Assembly (NCBI GenBank): GCA_017624955.1
Contig: JAGAMA010000019.1
Coordinates: 1 to 64,000, forward strand
DNA: 64,000 bases
Origin: Alistipes sp.
GTDB taxonomy: Bacteria > Bacteroidota > Bacteroidia > Bacteroidales > Rikenellaceae
Reading direction: 5' to 3'
The notes beneath the pieces were generated by a model. It was given only the letters and a program-made list of their open reading frames with translations, was not told the origin of the DNA and did no database searches. Of the stretch, positions 25,616 to 34,283 are shown piece after piece. Position 1 is the first letter of the stretch; every line of letters begins with the position of its first letter. The position numbers and the translations under genes were made by a program.

Positions 25616-26515
25616 TTAGCGGTTGGTTTTGTGCAGGATACCGTGTTGTGAGCGGAACTCCGAGGCGGTGATCTTCATGTGCTGCTTGAAGAAACAGCAG
25701 AAGCGGCTTACGGACTCAAATCCGGTCTCGTAGGCGATCTCCGAGATGTTCTTGGTCGAGGTGGTCAGCAGCTCCTTCGCCAGGTTGAGCTTCAGCTGCT
25801 GCTGGTAGCTCGACATCGAGATACCCGTGATGCTCTTGAAGAGCGAGCGCAGGAGCGAGTAGCTCATGCTGAGACGGGCGGCAATGTCGGCAGGCGAGAG
25901 GTGCGTAGCGATGTTCTCGCGCAACATCATCTGCGCCTGGTTAATCTTGTCCGTATTCTTGTTGCCTCGGTTCGTGAAGTTGGCGTGCTCGTAATAGACA
26001 CGGCCCAAGAGGTAGGAGATGACACCCGCAATTACCTGCTGTGCACCGCGTACCGAACTCTCCGAGTAGCTGATTACCTTATTATACAACGAGACGATCG
26101 ACTCGCGTACACCCACTTTGAGCAGCGGATCGCGCTTCGAGAAGAAGTTCTCGATAATCGCATCGGCCTGCGTACCCCGAAAACCGATCCACATCTCGCG
26201 CCAACCCGTCTCGGGATTGGGGTAGTAGAGGTGGCGCTCACCCGGGACAAGCAGAATGATCGTACCCGCCTCTACGGGACGCAGCTTGCACGAATCGGAC
26301 TGAAAGAATCCCTCTCCCTCGGTGATATAGACGAGCTGATATTCATCGAGCGTGCGCCCCTGCTGGGTGAAATTGTAGTCAGTCGGGTGGGCCGAAACGG
26401 GGTACTGCTCATGCGGGTTTACATTCTGATAACCCACAGTCGTGCAGATCATTCCCCACTTTTCGTCCTGGGTGCTGGAGGATAAATATTTCAGTAAATC
26501 GCTTTTGTGTGTCAT
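25616..26515 (-). CDS. AraC family regulator of the rhamnose operon (RhaR-like)
   Basis: 299 residues starting at ATG 26515 (MTHKSDLLKYLSS); an in-frame ATG at 26548 would lie upstream of a likely transcription start. The N-terminal cupin (GYQNVNPHEQYPVSAHP ... LVPGERHLYYPNP) is the sugar sensor. The C-terminal AraC HTH pair is clear (LSPADIAARLSMSYSLLRSLFK; NISEIAYETGFESVSRFCCFFKQH). It is divergent from rhaB, and the two promoters overlap (26541-26572). In Bacteroides thetaiotaomicron a similar AraC protein, RhaR, activates rhamnose genes. Activation by L-rhamnose is inferred here. Confidence 0.88.
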   Translation of the reverse strand: MTHKSDLLKYLSSSTQDEKWGMICTTVGYQNVNPHEQYPVSAHPTDYNFTQQGRTLDEYQLVYITEGEGFFQSDSCKLRPVEAGTIILLVPGERHLYYPNPETGWREMWIGFRGTQADAIIENFFSKRDPLLKVGVRESIVSLYNKVISYSESSVRGAQQVIAGVISYLLGRVYYEHANFTNRGNKNTDKINQAQMMLRENIATHLSPADIAARLSMSYSLLRSLFKSITGISMSSYQQQLKLNLAKELLTTSTKNISEIAYETGFESVSRFCCFFKQHMKITASEFRSQHGILHKTNR

Positions 26516-26540
26516 GGTATAGGTTTTTTGGTGGTATTTC

Positions 26541-26572
26541 TTTGGCAAAATTAGGAATATTTTCTATATTTG
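26541..26572 (+). promoter_or_regulatory. rha operon promoter, TTTG-N20-TATATTTG
   Basis: TTTG 26541-26544, a 20-nt spacer, TATATTTG 26565-26572. Start near 26579 would give a leader of about 220 nt before rhaB. It overlaps a - strand TAATTTTG box at 26553-26546 for the regulator gene. A second + strand box, TAAATTTG at 26704-26711, would give a leader of about 80 nt. Confidence 0.65.
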
Positions 26573-26579
26573 TAAGGTG

Positions 26580-26799
26580 TGTTTTATACTTTTGACGGCC
26601 GATTTTGGTCGTTTCGCCCCCAAAGGCGACCCCGGATTGTGGATTGTGGCAGAAAGTGTATCTGTTTTGTCAAAAATATAAAATGCAATCCTGTATAATT
26701 TGCTAAATTTGTTTATCCGTAAATATATAGGTGCTTTTTGCATCGCCAAACGGCCCTTGAAATAGGAACAGAAAACGACAAAACACAACCTAACACTAC
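26580..26799. promoter_or_regulatory. Leader region of the rhamnose operon
   Basis: About 220 bases without a gene. It contains a tandem heptamer GGATTGT GGATTGT (26634-26647), a short hairpin TCGCC / GGCGA (26614-26629) and a second -7 box (26704-26711). The tandem repeat is a candidate regulator site. No known riboswitch pattern was recognised. Confidence 0.4.
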
Positions 26800-28230
26800 A
26801 TGACAGCACAACATTTTCTGGCGGTCGATCTGGGCGCTACCAGCGGTCGCGTAATTTTGGCAACTCTGACGGACGAAAAACTCGACCTTGAGGTGTTGCA
26901 TCGTTTTCCGAATCGTCTGATTGAGATTGACGGAAAGTATTATTGGAACATCTACGCCCTCTATGAGGATATCCTGCAGGGCCTTTCGGAGGCCGGCAAG
27001 CGTCAGATCGAGGTGCGTTCGATCGGTATCGATACCTGGGGTGTCGATTTTGTGCATGTGGCCGAGGACGGTACGCTCTGCGCCCTGCCGCGCGCTTACC
27101 GCGACCCCTACACGAACGGCGTGCCCGAGGAGTATTTCGAGATTATCCCGCGCAAGGAGGTCTATGCGCGCACGGGTATTCAGATCATGAACTTCAACTC
27201 GCTCTTCCAGCTCTATGCACAGCATAAGGAGGGCTTCTCGGCACTCAAGAACGGCAAGAAGATTCTCTTCGTGCCCGATGCCCTTTCGTACCTCTTGACC
27301 GGCAAGATGGTCTGCGAGTACACGATCCTTTCGACCTCGCAGTTCATGAACCCCGTGACGAAGCAGGTGGATGAGGAGCTGCTGAAGGTGGCAGGCGTGG
27401 AGAAGGAGCGCTTCCCCGAGGTGGTGATGCCCGGTGCCAAGATCGGTAAGCTGAGCCCGACGGTGGCCAAACTGACGGGCCTGGGCGAGGTCGAGGTGGT
27501 GGCCGTAGCCGGTCACGATACGGGTTCGGCCGTAGCTGCCGTGCCGGCCGAGGATGAGTGCTTCGCTTACCTCTCGTCGGGTACCTGGTCGCTGATGGGT
27601 GTCGAGCTGCAGCATCCCGAGATCACCGAGGAGTCGTTTGCCATGAACTTCACGAACGAGGGTGGTGTGGATGGTACGACCCGCTTCCTGAAGAATATTA
27701 CCGGTATGTGGCTTTTGGAGCAGTGTCGTGCTACCTGGAAGAAGGAGGGCAAGGACTACTCCTATCCCGAGCTGATGGAGATGATGAAGACGACCGTGGC
27801 TACCGCTCCGGCCGATCTGCTCGATCCCGATGCCAAGGAGTTTGCCGCTCCGACCAACATGCCGAAGGCGATCACGGCTTACTGCGAGGCTAACGGCAAG
27901 AGCGTGCCCGCAAGCGATGCGCAGATGGTACGCCTGATCTTCGACTCGCTGGCTGCGAAGTATGCCGAGGTGCTCGGTAAGCTGCAGCAGGTGTCGCCCG
28001 TGAAGCTCAACACGCTCCATGTCATTGGCGGTGGTGCGCAGAACGACCTGCTGAACCAGATGACGGCCGATGCTTGCGGTATTCCCGTGGTGGCCGGTCC
28101 GTCGGAGGCTACGGCGCTGGGTAATGTGATGGTACAGGCGCGTGCTGCCGGTCTGGTGGATACGCTGCTGGATATGCGTCGCTACATCCGTCGCTCGATC
28201 GAGACCAAGACCTATCAACCCCGTAAATAA
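26800..28230 (+). CDS. rhaB: Rhamnulokinase
   Basis: 476 residues of the FGGY sugar kinase family. It phosphorylates L-rhamnulose to L-rhamnulose-1-phosphate with ATP. The N-terminal phosphate loop is AVDLGATSGRV. The substrate region IGIDTWGVDFV and the C-terminal ATP-binding segment VIGGGAQNDLLNQMTADACG are typical of RhaB. It is the first gene of a five-gene operon (rhaB-rhaA-fucO-rhaT-rhaD) with short gaps, which makes the sugar assignment firm. Confidence 0.95.
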   Translation: MTAQHFLAVDLGATSGRVILATLTDEKLDLEVLHRFPNRLIEIDGKYYWNIYALYEDILQGLSEAGKRQIEVRSIGIDTWGVDFVHVAEDGTLCALPRAYRDPYTNGVPEEYFEIIPRKEVYARTGIQIMNFNSLFQLYAQHKEGFSALKNGKKILFVPDALSYLLTGKMVCEYTILSTSQFMNPVTKQVDEELLKVAGVEKERFPEVVMPGAKIGKLSPTVAKLTGLGEVEVVAVAGHDTGSAVAAVPAEDECFAYLSSGTWSLMGVELQHPEITEESFAMNFTNEGGVDGTTRFLKNITGMWLLEQCRATWKKEGKDYSYPELMEMMKTTVATAPADLLDPDAKEFAAPTNMPKAITAYCEANGKSVPASDAQMVRLIFDSLAAKYAEVLGKLQQVSPVKLNTLHVIGGGAQNDLLNQMTADACGIPVVAGPSEATALGNVMVQARAAGLVDTLLDMRRYIRRSIETKTYQPRK

Positions 28231-28272
28231 TTTAATCAACAAAAAGTTTAACCTATATCAAACTACAACAAA

Positions 28273-29529
28273 ATGAAAACAGAATTGATTCAGAAGGCCT
28301 ATGAGGTGGCCAAGGAGCGTTACGCCGCTATCGGTATCGACACGGATGCCGTGATGGAGAAATTGCAGAAGATCTCGCTGTCGCTGCACTGCTGGCAGGC
28401 TGACGACGTAGTAGGTTTCGAGCCGAAGGCAGGTGCTCTGTCGGGCGGTATCCAGGCTACGGGTAACTATCCGGGTCGTGCACGCAACATCGACGAGCTG
28501 CGTCAGGATGTCCTGAAGGCCGCTTCGCTCATCCCGGGTAAGCACCGTCTGAACCTGCACGAGATCTATGGCGATTTCGGCGGTAAGTTCGTAGATCGTA
28601 ATGAGGTAGAGCCCTGCCACTTCCAGTCGTGGATCGAGTGGGCCAAGGAGAACGATATGAAGCTCGACTTCAACTCGACCTCGTTCTCGCACCCGAAGTC
28701 GGGCGATCTGTCGCTGTCGAATCCCGATCCCGAGATTCGCAACTTCTGGATCGAGCACACGAAGCGTTGCCGTGCCGTAGCCGAGGCAATGGGTGTTGCC
28801 CAGAACGATCCCTGTATCATGAACGTATGGGTACACGACGGTTCGAAGGACCTGACGGTAAACCGCATGTACTACCGCGAGTTGCTGAAGGATTCGCTGG
28901 ATCAGATCTTCGCTACCGAGTATAAGAACATGAAGGACTGCATCGAGTCGAAGGTATTCGGTATCGGTCTGGAGAGCTACACGGTAGGTTCGAACGACTT
29001 CTACATCGGCTACGGTGCTTCGCGCGGTAAGATGGTAACGCTCGATACGGGTCACTTCCACCCGACGGAGAGCATCGCCGACAAGATCTCGTCGCTCTTG
29101 CTCTACACGCCGGAGGTGATGCTGCACGTTTCGCGCCCCGTGCGTTGGGACTCGGACCACGTTACGATCATCAACGACGAGACCCTCGAGCTCTGCAAGG
29201 AGATCACGCGTTGCAACGCCCTGGATAAGGTACACATCGGTCTGGACTACTTCGATGCTTCGATCAACCGCATCGGTGCTTATGTAATCGGTTCGCGTGC
29301 TACGCAGAAGTGCGTACTGCAGGCCCTCTTGGAGCCCATCGAGACGCTGCGTGAGTACGAGCTGTCGGGTAAGGGCTTCGAGCGCCTGGCGCTGCTGGAG
29401 GAGTGCAAGTCGCTGCCTTGGACCGCTGTTTGGGATATGTTCTGCATGAAGAACGACGTGCCCGTGGGTGAGGAGTTCATCGCCGACATCCAGAAGTACG
29501 AGCAGGAGGTAACCTCGAAGCGCAACTAA
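28273..29529 (+). CDS. rhaA: L-rhamnose isomerase
   Basis: 418 residues. It converts L-rhamnose to L-rhamnulose using divalent metals. The sequence contains the RhaA signature SLHCWQADDVVGFEP near the N-terminus, NLHEIYGDF, and metal-ligand regions LDFNSTSFSHP and DTGHFHPTE, followed by SRPVRWDSDHV. It follows rhaB by 42 bp. Its strongly biased codon use is like the operon as a whole and suggests high expression. Confidence 0.95.
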   Translation: MKTELIQKAYEVAKERYAAIGIDTDAVMEKLQKISLSLHCWQADDVVGFEPKAGALSGGIQATGNYPGRARNIDELRQDVLKAASLIPGKHRLNLHEIYGDFGGKFVDRNEVEPCHFQSWIEWAKENDMKLDFNSTSFSHPKSGDLSLSNPDPEIRNFWIEHTKRCRAVAEAMGVAQNDPCIMNVWVHDGSKDLTVNRMYYRELLKDSLDQIFATEYKNMKDCIESKVFGIGLESYTVGSNDFYIGYGASRGKMVTLDTGHFHPTESIADKISSLLLYTPEVMLHVSRPVRWDSDHVTIINDETLELCKEITRCNALDKVHIGLDYFDASINRIGAYVIGSRATQKCVLQALLEPIETLREYELSGKGFERLALLEECKSLPWTAVWDMFCMKNDVPVGEEFIADIQKYEQEVTSKRN

Positions 29530-29564
29530 TCTGAAGTTAAATAACCTACAAACGAACTTTAAGT

Positions 29565-30719
29565 ATGTATCGTATTGTATTGAACGAGACCTCGTACTAT
29601 GGTGCAGGTTGCCGCTCGGTGATTGCCGATGAGGTGAAGAAACGCGGCTATAAGAAGGTGATGCTGATCACGGATAAGGACCTCGTGAAGTTTGGCGTAG
29701 CTGCCAAGGTCGAGGAGGTGCTGAAGGGTGCCGAGATCCCTTACGAGATCTTCTCGGATATCAAGCCCAACCCGACGATCAAGAACGTGCTGGATGCCCT
29801 GGCAGCTTTCCAGGCTTCGGGTGCCGACTGCATCGTGGCCCTGGGTGGTGGTTCGTCGATCGACACGGCCAAGGCTGTGGGTGTGATCAACAACAACCCC
29901 GAGTTCGGCGACGTACGTTCGCTGGAGGGTGTAGCCCCCACGAAGAACCGCGCCGTTCCCACCTTCGCACTCCCGACGACGGCCGGTACGGCTGCCGAGG
30001 TGACGATCAACTATGTGATCACCGACGAGGAGAACAAGAAGAAGATGGTATGTGTTGATCCGAACGATATCCCGATGTGCTCGGTGATCGACTGCGAGCT
30101 GATGATGTCGATGCCCAAAGGGCTGACCGCCTCGACGGGTATGGATGCCCTGACGCACGCTATCGAGAGCTACATCACGCCGGGTGCCTGGACGATGAGC
30201 GATATGTTCGAGGAGAAGGCGATCGAGCTGATCCACGAGCACCTCTACAACGCCGTTCAGAATGGTCAGGATGTCGTAGCGCGCGAGGGTATGGCCAATG
30301 CGCAGTACATCGCCGGTATGGGCTTCTCGAACGTAGGTCTGGGCATCGTACACTCGATGGCTCACCCGCTGGGCGCCTTCTATGATACGCCGCACGGTGT
30401 GGCTAACGCACTGCTGCTGCCCTATGTTATGGAGTACAACGCCGAGTCGCCTGCCAAGTCGAAGTATCTCGGTATTGCCAAGGCCATGGGTGTCGATACG
30501 ACCGGTATGTCGGAGGATGAGGGCGTAAAGGCTGCTATCGAGGCCGTAAAGGCGCTTTCGATCAGCATCAACATTCCGCAGCGTCTGTCGGAGATTGGTG
30601 TGAAGAAGGAGGATCTGCACGACCTGGCCGTAGCTGCCTTCAACGATGTCTGCACGGGTGGCAACCCGCGTCCGACGTCGGTCGAGGAGATCGAGGCTAT
30701 CTATAACATTGCCTACTAA
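29565..30719 (+). CDS. fucO: Lactaldehyde reductase (Fe-dependent alcohol dehydrogenase)
   Basis: 384 residues of iron-containing group III alcohol dehydrogenase. It reduces L-lactaldehyde, made by the aldolase RhaD, to 1,2-propanediol, regenerating NAD+. The NAD-binding GGGSSIDTAKAVG, the TTAGTAAEVT loop and the iron-ligand stretch DALTHAIE ... HSMAHPLGAFYDTPHG with its His residues are all present. It lies between rhaA and rhaT, matching the Bacteroides rhaO gene in role. Confidence 0.93.
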   Translation: MYRIVLNETSYYGAGCRSVIADEVKKRGYKKVMLITDKDLVKFGVAAKVEEVLKGAEIPYEIFSDIKPNPTIKNVLDALAAFQASGADCIVALGGGSSIDTAKAVGVINNNPEFGDVRSLEGVAPTKNRAVPTFALPTTAGTAAEVTINYVITDEENKKKMVCVDPNDIPMCSVIDCELMMSMPKGLTASTGMDALTHAIESYITPGAWTMSDMFEEKAIELIHEHLYNAVQNGQDVVAREGMANAQYIAGMGFSNVGLGIVHSMAHPLGAFYDTPHGVANALLLPYVMEYNAESPAKSKYLGIAKAMGVDTTGMSEDEGVKAAIEAVKALSISINIPQRLSEIGVKKEDLHDLAVAAFNDVCTGGNPRPTSVEEIEAIYNIAY

Positions 30720-30730
30720 ACTACGCAACG

Positions 30731-31768
30731 ATGGAAGTACTGATTGGTCTTCTGATTATTGCTATCGGAAGTTTCTGCCAGTCGAGCTCGTATGTACCTA
30801 TTAATAAGGTGCGTGCCTGGTCGTGGGAGAGCTTCTGGCTGACGCAGGGTCTGTTCGCCTGGATTGTGTTCCCGTTCCTGGGAGCACTCCTGGCGGTGCC
30901 CGAAGGTCATACGCTCGGCGAGCTGTTTGGCTCGGCCGATACGTTCCGCGTAGCTATGACGGTGCTCTTTGGTGTGCTTTGGGGTGTCGGCGGTCTGACG
31001 TTCGGCCTCTCGATGCGCTACCTGGGTGTGGCACTCGGTCAGTCGATTTCGCTGGGTACATGCGCCGGTCTGGGTACGATCCTGGGCCCCGTACTGCTCA
31101 ACATGTTCTTCCCCGAGCTAAACGCCTTGCAGTCGCTTACGGCCGCCGTGATTATCGGTGTGGTGGTGACCCTGCTCGGTATCGCCATTATCGGTGTGGC
31201 CGGTTCGATGAAGGCCGCTTCGCTTTCGGAGGAGGAGAAGCAGGCCGCCGTGAAGGATTTCAACTTCCCGAAGGGTATCATGATCGCCCTCTTGGCCGGC
31301 TTTATGAGCGGTTGCTTTAACGTAGGTCTGGAGTTCGGTAAGGAGATCAACTTCGGCGAAATGACCGATCCGATGTTCCGCACGTTGCCCGCAACGCTGC
31401 TCATTACGTTGGGTGGTTTCTGCACCAATGCGGTTTACTGCTTGTGGCAGAACTGGAAGAATAAGACCTTCTCGGACTATGGCAAGAAGGAGCTGTGGGT
31501 AAACAACATCCTCTTCTGCGCTCTGGCCGGTGGTCTTTGGTATTCGCAGTTCTTCGGCCTCTCGCTGGGTCGCAGCTTCTTCGAGCCGGGCGGTGTGATG
31601 GACACGTTGTCGTTCTGTATTCTGATGGCACTCAATGTCACCTTCTCGAACGTGTGGGGTATCGTCCTCAAGGAGTGGAAGGGTTGTTCGAAAAAGACGA
31701 TCGCCGTCTTGCTGGTGGGTATTTTCGTGTTGATTATCTCGACCTTTATCCCCGAATTGTTGAAATAA
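30731..31768 (+). CDS. rhaT: L-rhamnose/H+ symporter
   Basis: 345 residues with ten predicted membrane helices, as in RhaT of the drug/metabolite superfamily. It imports L-rhamnose with a proton. Family segments include SSSYVPINKVRAWSWES near the start, GVLWGVGGLTFGLSMRYLGVALG and a late FGLSLGRSFFEPGGVMDTL. It starts 11 bp after fucO. It is the permease of the operon; no binding-protein transporter is present. Confidence 0.94.
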   Translation: MEVLIGLLIIAIGSFCQSSSYVPINKVRAWSWESFWLTQGLFAWIVFPFLGALLAVPEGHTLGELFGSADTFRVAMTVLFGVLWGVGGLTFGLSMRYLGVALGQSISLGTCAGLGTILGPVLLNMFFPELNALQSLTAAVIIGVVVTLLGIAIIGVAGSMKAASLSEEEKQAAVKDFNFPKGIMIALLAGFMSGCFNVGLEFGKEINFGEMTDPMFRTLPATLLITLGGFCTNAVYCLWQNWKNKTFSDYGKKELWVNNILFCALAGGLWYSQFFGLSLGRSFFEPGGVMDTLSFCILMALNVTFSNVWGIVLKEWKGCSKKTIAVLLVGIFVLIISTFIPELLK

Positions 31769-31784
31769 TAAATAGGTAAAAACG

Positions 31785-32591
31785 ATGATGAAAAGTATTT
31801 TGGAGAATCGTCCCGCGCTGAAGGCCGAGATTGAGAAGGTTGCCGAGGTAGCCGGCTATCTGTGGCAGAAGGGTTGGGCCGAGCGTAACGGTGGTAACAT
31901 TACGGTCAATGTGACGGAGTATGTCGATGACGAGATTCGTCAGATGCCCGCCATTTCGGAGGCTTATCCGATCGGCACGACCGTTCCTGCACTGAAGGGT
32001 TGCTACTTCTATTGCAAGGGCACGAACCGCCGCATGCGCGACCTGGCTCGTTGGCCGATGGAGAATGGTTCGATCGTGCGCATCCTGGACGACTGCGCTT
32101 CGTATGTGATTATCGCCGACAATCCGGTGAAACCTACGTCGGAGATTGCTGCCCACCTCTCGATGCACAACCAGATGGTTGAGAAGGGCAAGGGCTACAA
32201 GGCAGCTGTGCATACGCACCCGATCGACCTGGTGGCTATGACCCACAACCCGAAATTCCTGGAGAAGGATGTGCTGACGAACCTCTTGTGGAGCATGATT
32301 CCCGAAACGCGCGCCTTCTGTCCGAAGGGCCTGGGTATTGTTCCCTACAAGATGCCCTCGTCGGTCGAGCTGGCTGATGCTACGATCGAGCAGCTGGAGG
32401 AGTACGACGTAGTGATGTGGGAGAAGCACGGTGTTTGCGCCGTGGGTCCCGACATTATGGAGGCCTTCGACCAGGTGGATGTGCTCTCGAAAGCCGCCCA
32501 GATCTACCTCACGGCCAAGTCGATGGGCTTCGAGCCGACGGGTACGACGCAGGAGCAGATGTTGGAGCTGCAGCGCGCCTTCAACCTCTAA
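31785..32591 (+). CDS. rhaD: Rhamnulose-1-phosphate aldolase
   Basis: 268 residues of the class II aldolase/adducin family. It splits L-rhamnulose-1-phosphate into dihydroxyacetone phosphate and L-lactaldehyde with zinc. The phosphate-binding ERNGGNITV, the catalytic Glu in KPTSEIAAHL, and zinc-binding HTHP and WEKHGVCAVG are visible. It is the last gene of the rhamnose operon and is followed by a strong terminator. Confidence 0.94.
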   Translation: MMKSILENRPALKAEIEKVAEVAGYLWQKGWAERNGGNITVNVTEYVDDEIRQMPAISEAYPIGTTVPALKGCYFYCKGTNRRMRDLARWPMENGSIVRILDDCASYVIIADNPVKPTSEIAAHLSMHNQMVEKGKGYKAAVHTHPIDLVAMTHNPKFLEKDVLTNLLWSMIPETRAFCPKGLGIVPYKMPSSVELADATIEQLEEYDVVMWEKHGVCAVGPDIMEAFDQVDVLSKAAQIYLTAKSMGFEPTGTTQEQMLELQRAFNL

Positions 32592-32614
32592 TCTGTGCCC
32601 GCAGAGGCAAAGCG

Positions 32615-32653
32615 CAAGGATGCTTCCCAACGTGGGGCATCCTTGTTTTTTTT
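32615..32653 (+). terminator. Terminator of the rhamnose operon
   Basis: CAAGGATGC / GCATCCTTG stem with an inner CCCA/TGGG pair, followed by eight T; 23 bases after rhaD. Confidence 0.92.
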
Positions 32654-32729
32654 GAGGTGCGGTGTCAGATTTGTGCAAAAGTGGTTGAAAAAATCAGCCT
32701 TCGAACTTTTTAAGGAGGACGAAAATTCG

Positions 32730-32737
32730 TATCTTTG
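32730..32737 (+). promoter_or_regulatory. -7 box TATCTTTG
   Basis: Exact TAnnTTTG, 29 bases before the preferred ATG at 32759 of the DUF1846 gene. It rules out in-frame starts further upstream. Confidence 0.55.
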
Positions 32738-32758
32738 TGGCTTAAAAGGATGATTCGT

Positions 32759-34222
32759 ATGAGACAAGGTTTCGATAACGAAAAGTACCTCAAGATTCAG
32801 TCCGAGCAGATCAAAAAGCGCATCGGCGAATTTGGGGATAAACTCTATTTGGAGTTTGGCGGCAAACTCTTCGACGACTATCACGCCAGTCGTGTGCTAC
32901 CCGGTTTTTTGCCCGATAGTAAGTTGCAGATGCTGTTGCAGCTACGCGACTATGCCGAGATTGTGATGGTCATCAGCGCCATCGATATCGAGCGAAACAA
33001 GATGCGCAGCGACCTTGGTATTACCTACGATGAGGATGTGTTGCGCCTGCGTGGCGAGTTCGAGCATATCGGGCTCTATGCCGGCGGCGTGGTGATTACC
33101 CACTACAACGGTCAATCGAGTGCCGATGCTTACCGCAAGCGCCTGGAGCGCCTCGGCATCAAGGTTTACTACCACTACACGATCGAGGGCTATCCCCACA
33201 ACGTGGCGCTGATTGATTCGGATGAGGGCTTCGGTCGCAACGACTATGTCGAGACGACACGCCCGCTGGTGATTGTGACGGCTCCCGGCCCGGGTAGCGG
33301 CAAGATGGCGGTCTGCCTGAGCCAGCTCTACCAAGAGAACCGCCGAGGCGTGAAGGCCGGCTATGCCAAGTTTGAGACCTTCCCCGTGTGGAATCTGCCG
33401 CTTAAGCACCCCGTGAATGTGGCCTATGAGGCTGCTACGGCCGATTTGAACGACGTGAATATGATCGACCCGTTGCATCTGGAGGCTTATGGCGAGGTGG
33501 CTGTGACCTATAACCGCGACCTGGAGATCTTCCCCGTGCTGAATGCCATCTTCGAGGGCATCTATGGCGAGAGCCCCTATAAGTCGCCGACGGATATGGG
33601 TGTCAATATGATCGGCTACTGCATGAGCGACGAGGATATCTGCTGTAATGCCGCCCGTGAGGAGATTATCCGTCGCTATTACTACGCGCTGGGTAAGTTG
33701 GCCGAGAAGGGCGACAACGAGCATGAGGTAAACAAGATCGCGCTGATCATGAAGCAGGCGAAGCTGACGACCGAGTATCGTCGCACGACTGTGGCTGCTC
33801 ATCAGCGCCAGGAGTTGAGCGGAGGTGGTGCTACGGCGGCCATTGAGCTGCAGGATGGCACGATCATCACCTCACGCACCAGTTCGCTCCTGGGTTCGAG
33901 TGCCGCATTGCTGCTCAACGCCACGAAGTACTTGGCCGGCATTCACCACGACAAGAAACTCATTGCGGAGGATCTAATTGCCCCGATTCAGAAGACGAAG
34001 GTGGAGTATCTGCATGGCCACAATCCCCGCCTGCATACGGACGAGGTGTTGGTTGCCCTGTCGCTTTTGAGCAACCACGATCCCGATTGCCGCAAGGCGC
34101 TCGATCAGCTGCCCAAGCTGAAGGGTTGCCAGGTTCACTCGACGGTGATGTTGAGCGAGGTGGATCGCAAGATTTTCCACAAGCTCGGAATCGAACTGAC
34201 GTGCGACCCGCGCACCGAGTAG
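32759..34222 (+). CDS. DUF1846 family protein
   Basis: 487 residues from ATG 32759 (MRQGFDNEKYLKIQSEQI); an ATG at 32750 is the alternative. It matches the DUF1846 pattern: GFDNEKY at the start, then RKRLERLGIKVYYHYTIEGYP, a glycine-rich APGPGSGKMAVCLSQLY near residue 185 that resembles a nucleotide-binding loop, and DMGVNMIGYCMSDEDI and HGHNPRLHTDEVL in the second half. The function is not established. It stands alone between two terminators, directly after the rhamnose operon but with its own promoter. Confidence 0.88.
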   Translation: MRQGFDNEKYLKIQSEQIKKRIGEFGDKLYLEFGGKLFDDYHASRVLPGFLPDSKLQMLLQLRDYAEIVMVISAIDIERNKMRSDLGITYDEDVLRLRGEFEHIGLYAGGVVITHYNGQSSADAYRKRLERLGIKVYYHYTIEGYPHNVALIDSDEGFGRNDYVETTRPLVIVTAPGPGSGKMAVCLSQLYQENRRGVKAGYAKFETFPVWNLPLKHPVNVAYEAATADLNDVNMIDPLHLEAYGEVAVTYNRDLEIFPVLNAIFEGIYGESPYKSPTDMGVNMIGYCMSDEDICCNAAREEIIRRYYYALGKLAEKGDNEHEVNKIALIMKQAKLTTEYRRTTVAAHQRQELSGGGATAAIELQDGTIITSRTSSLLGSSAALLLNATKYLAGIHHDKKLIAEDLIAPIQKTKVEYLHGHNPRLHTDEVLVALSLLSNHDPDCRKALDQLPKLKGCQVHSTVMLSEVDRKIFHKLGIELTCDPRTE

Positions 34223-34242
34223 GGTAGATCGCCTATACTAAG

Positions 34243-34273
34243 AAAACCACGCTGTTTTGGGCGTGGTTTTTTT
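34243..34273. terminator. Bidirectional terminator
   Basis: AAAACCACGC / GCGTGGTTTT stem around TGTTTTGG, then T-run. It separates the DUF1846 gene (+) from the CAT-like gene (-). Confidence 0.9.
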
Positions 34274-34283
34274 CGTCTGAGCG

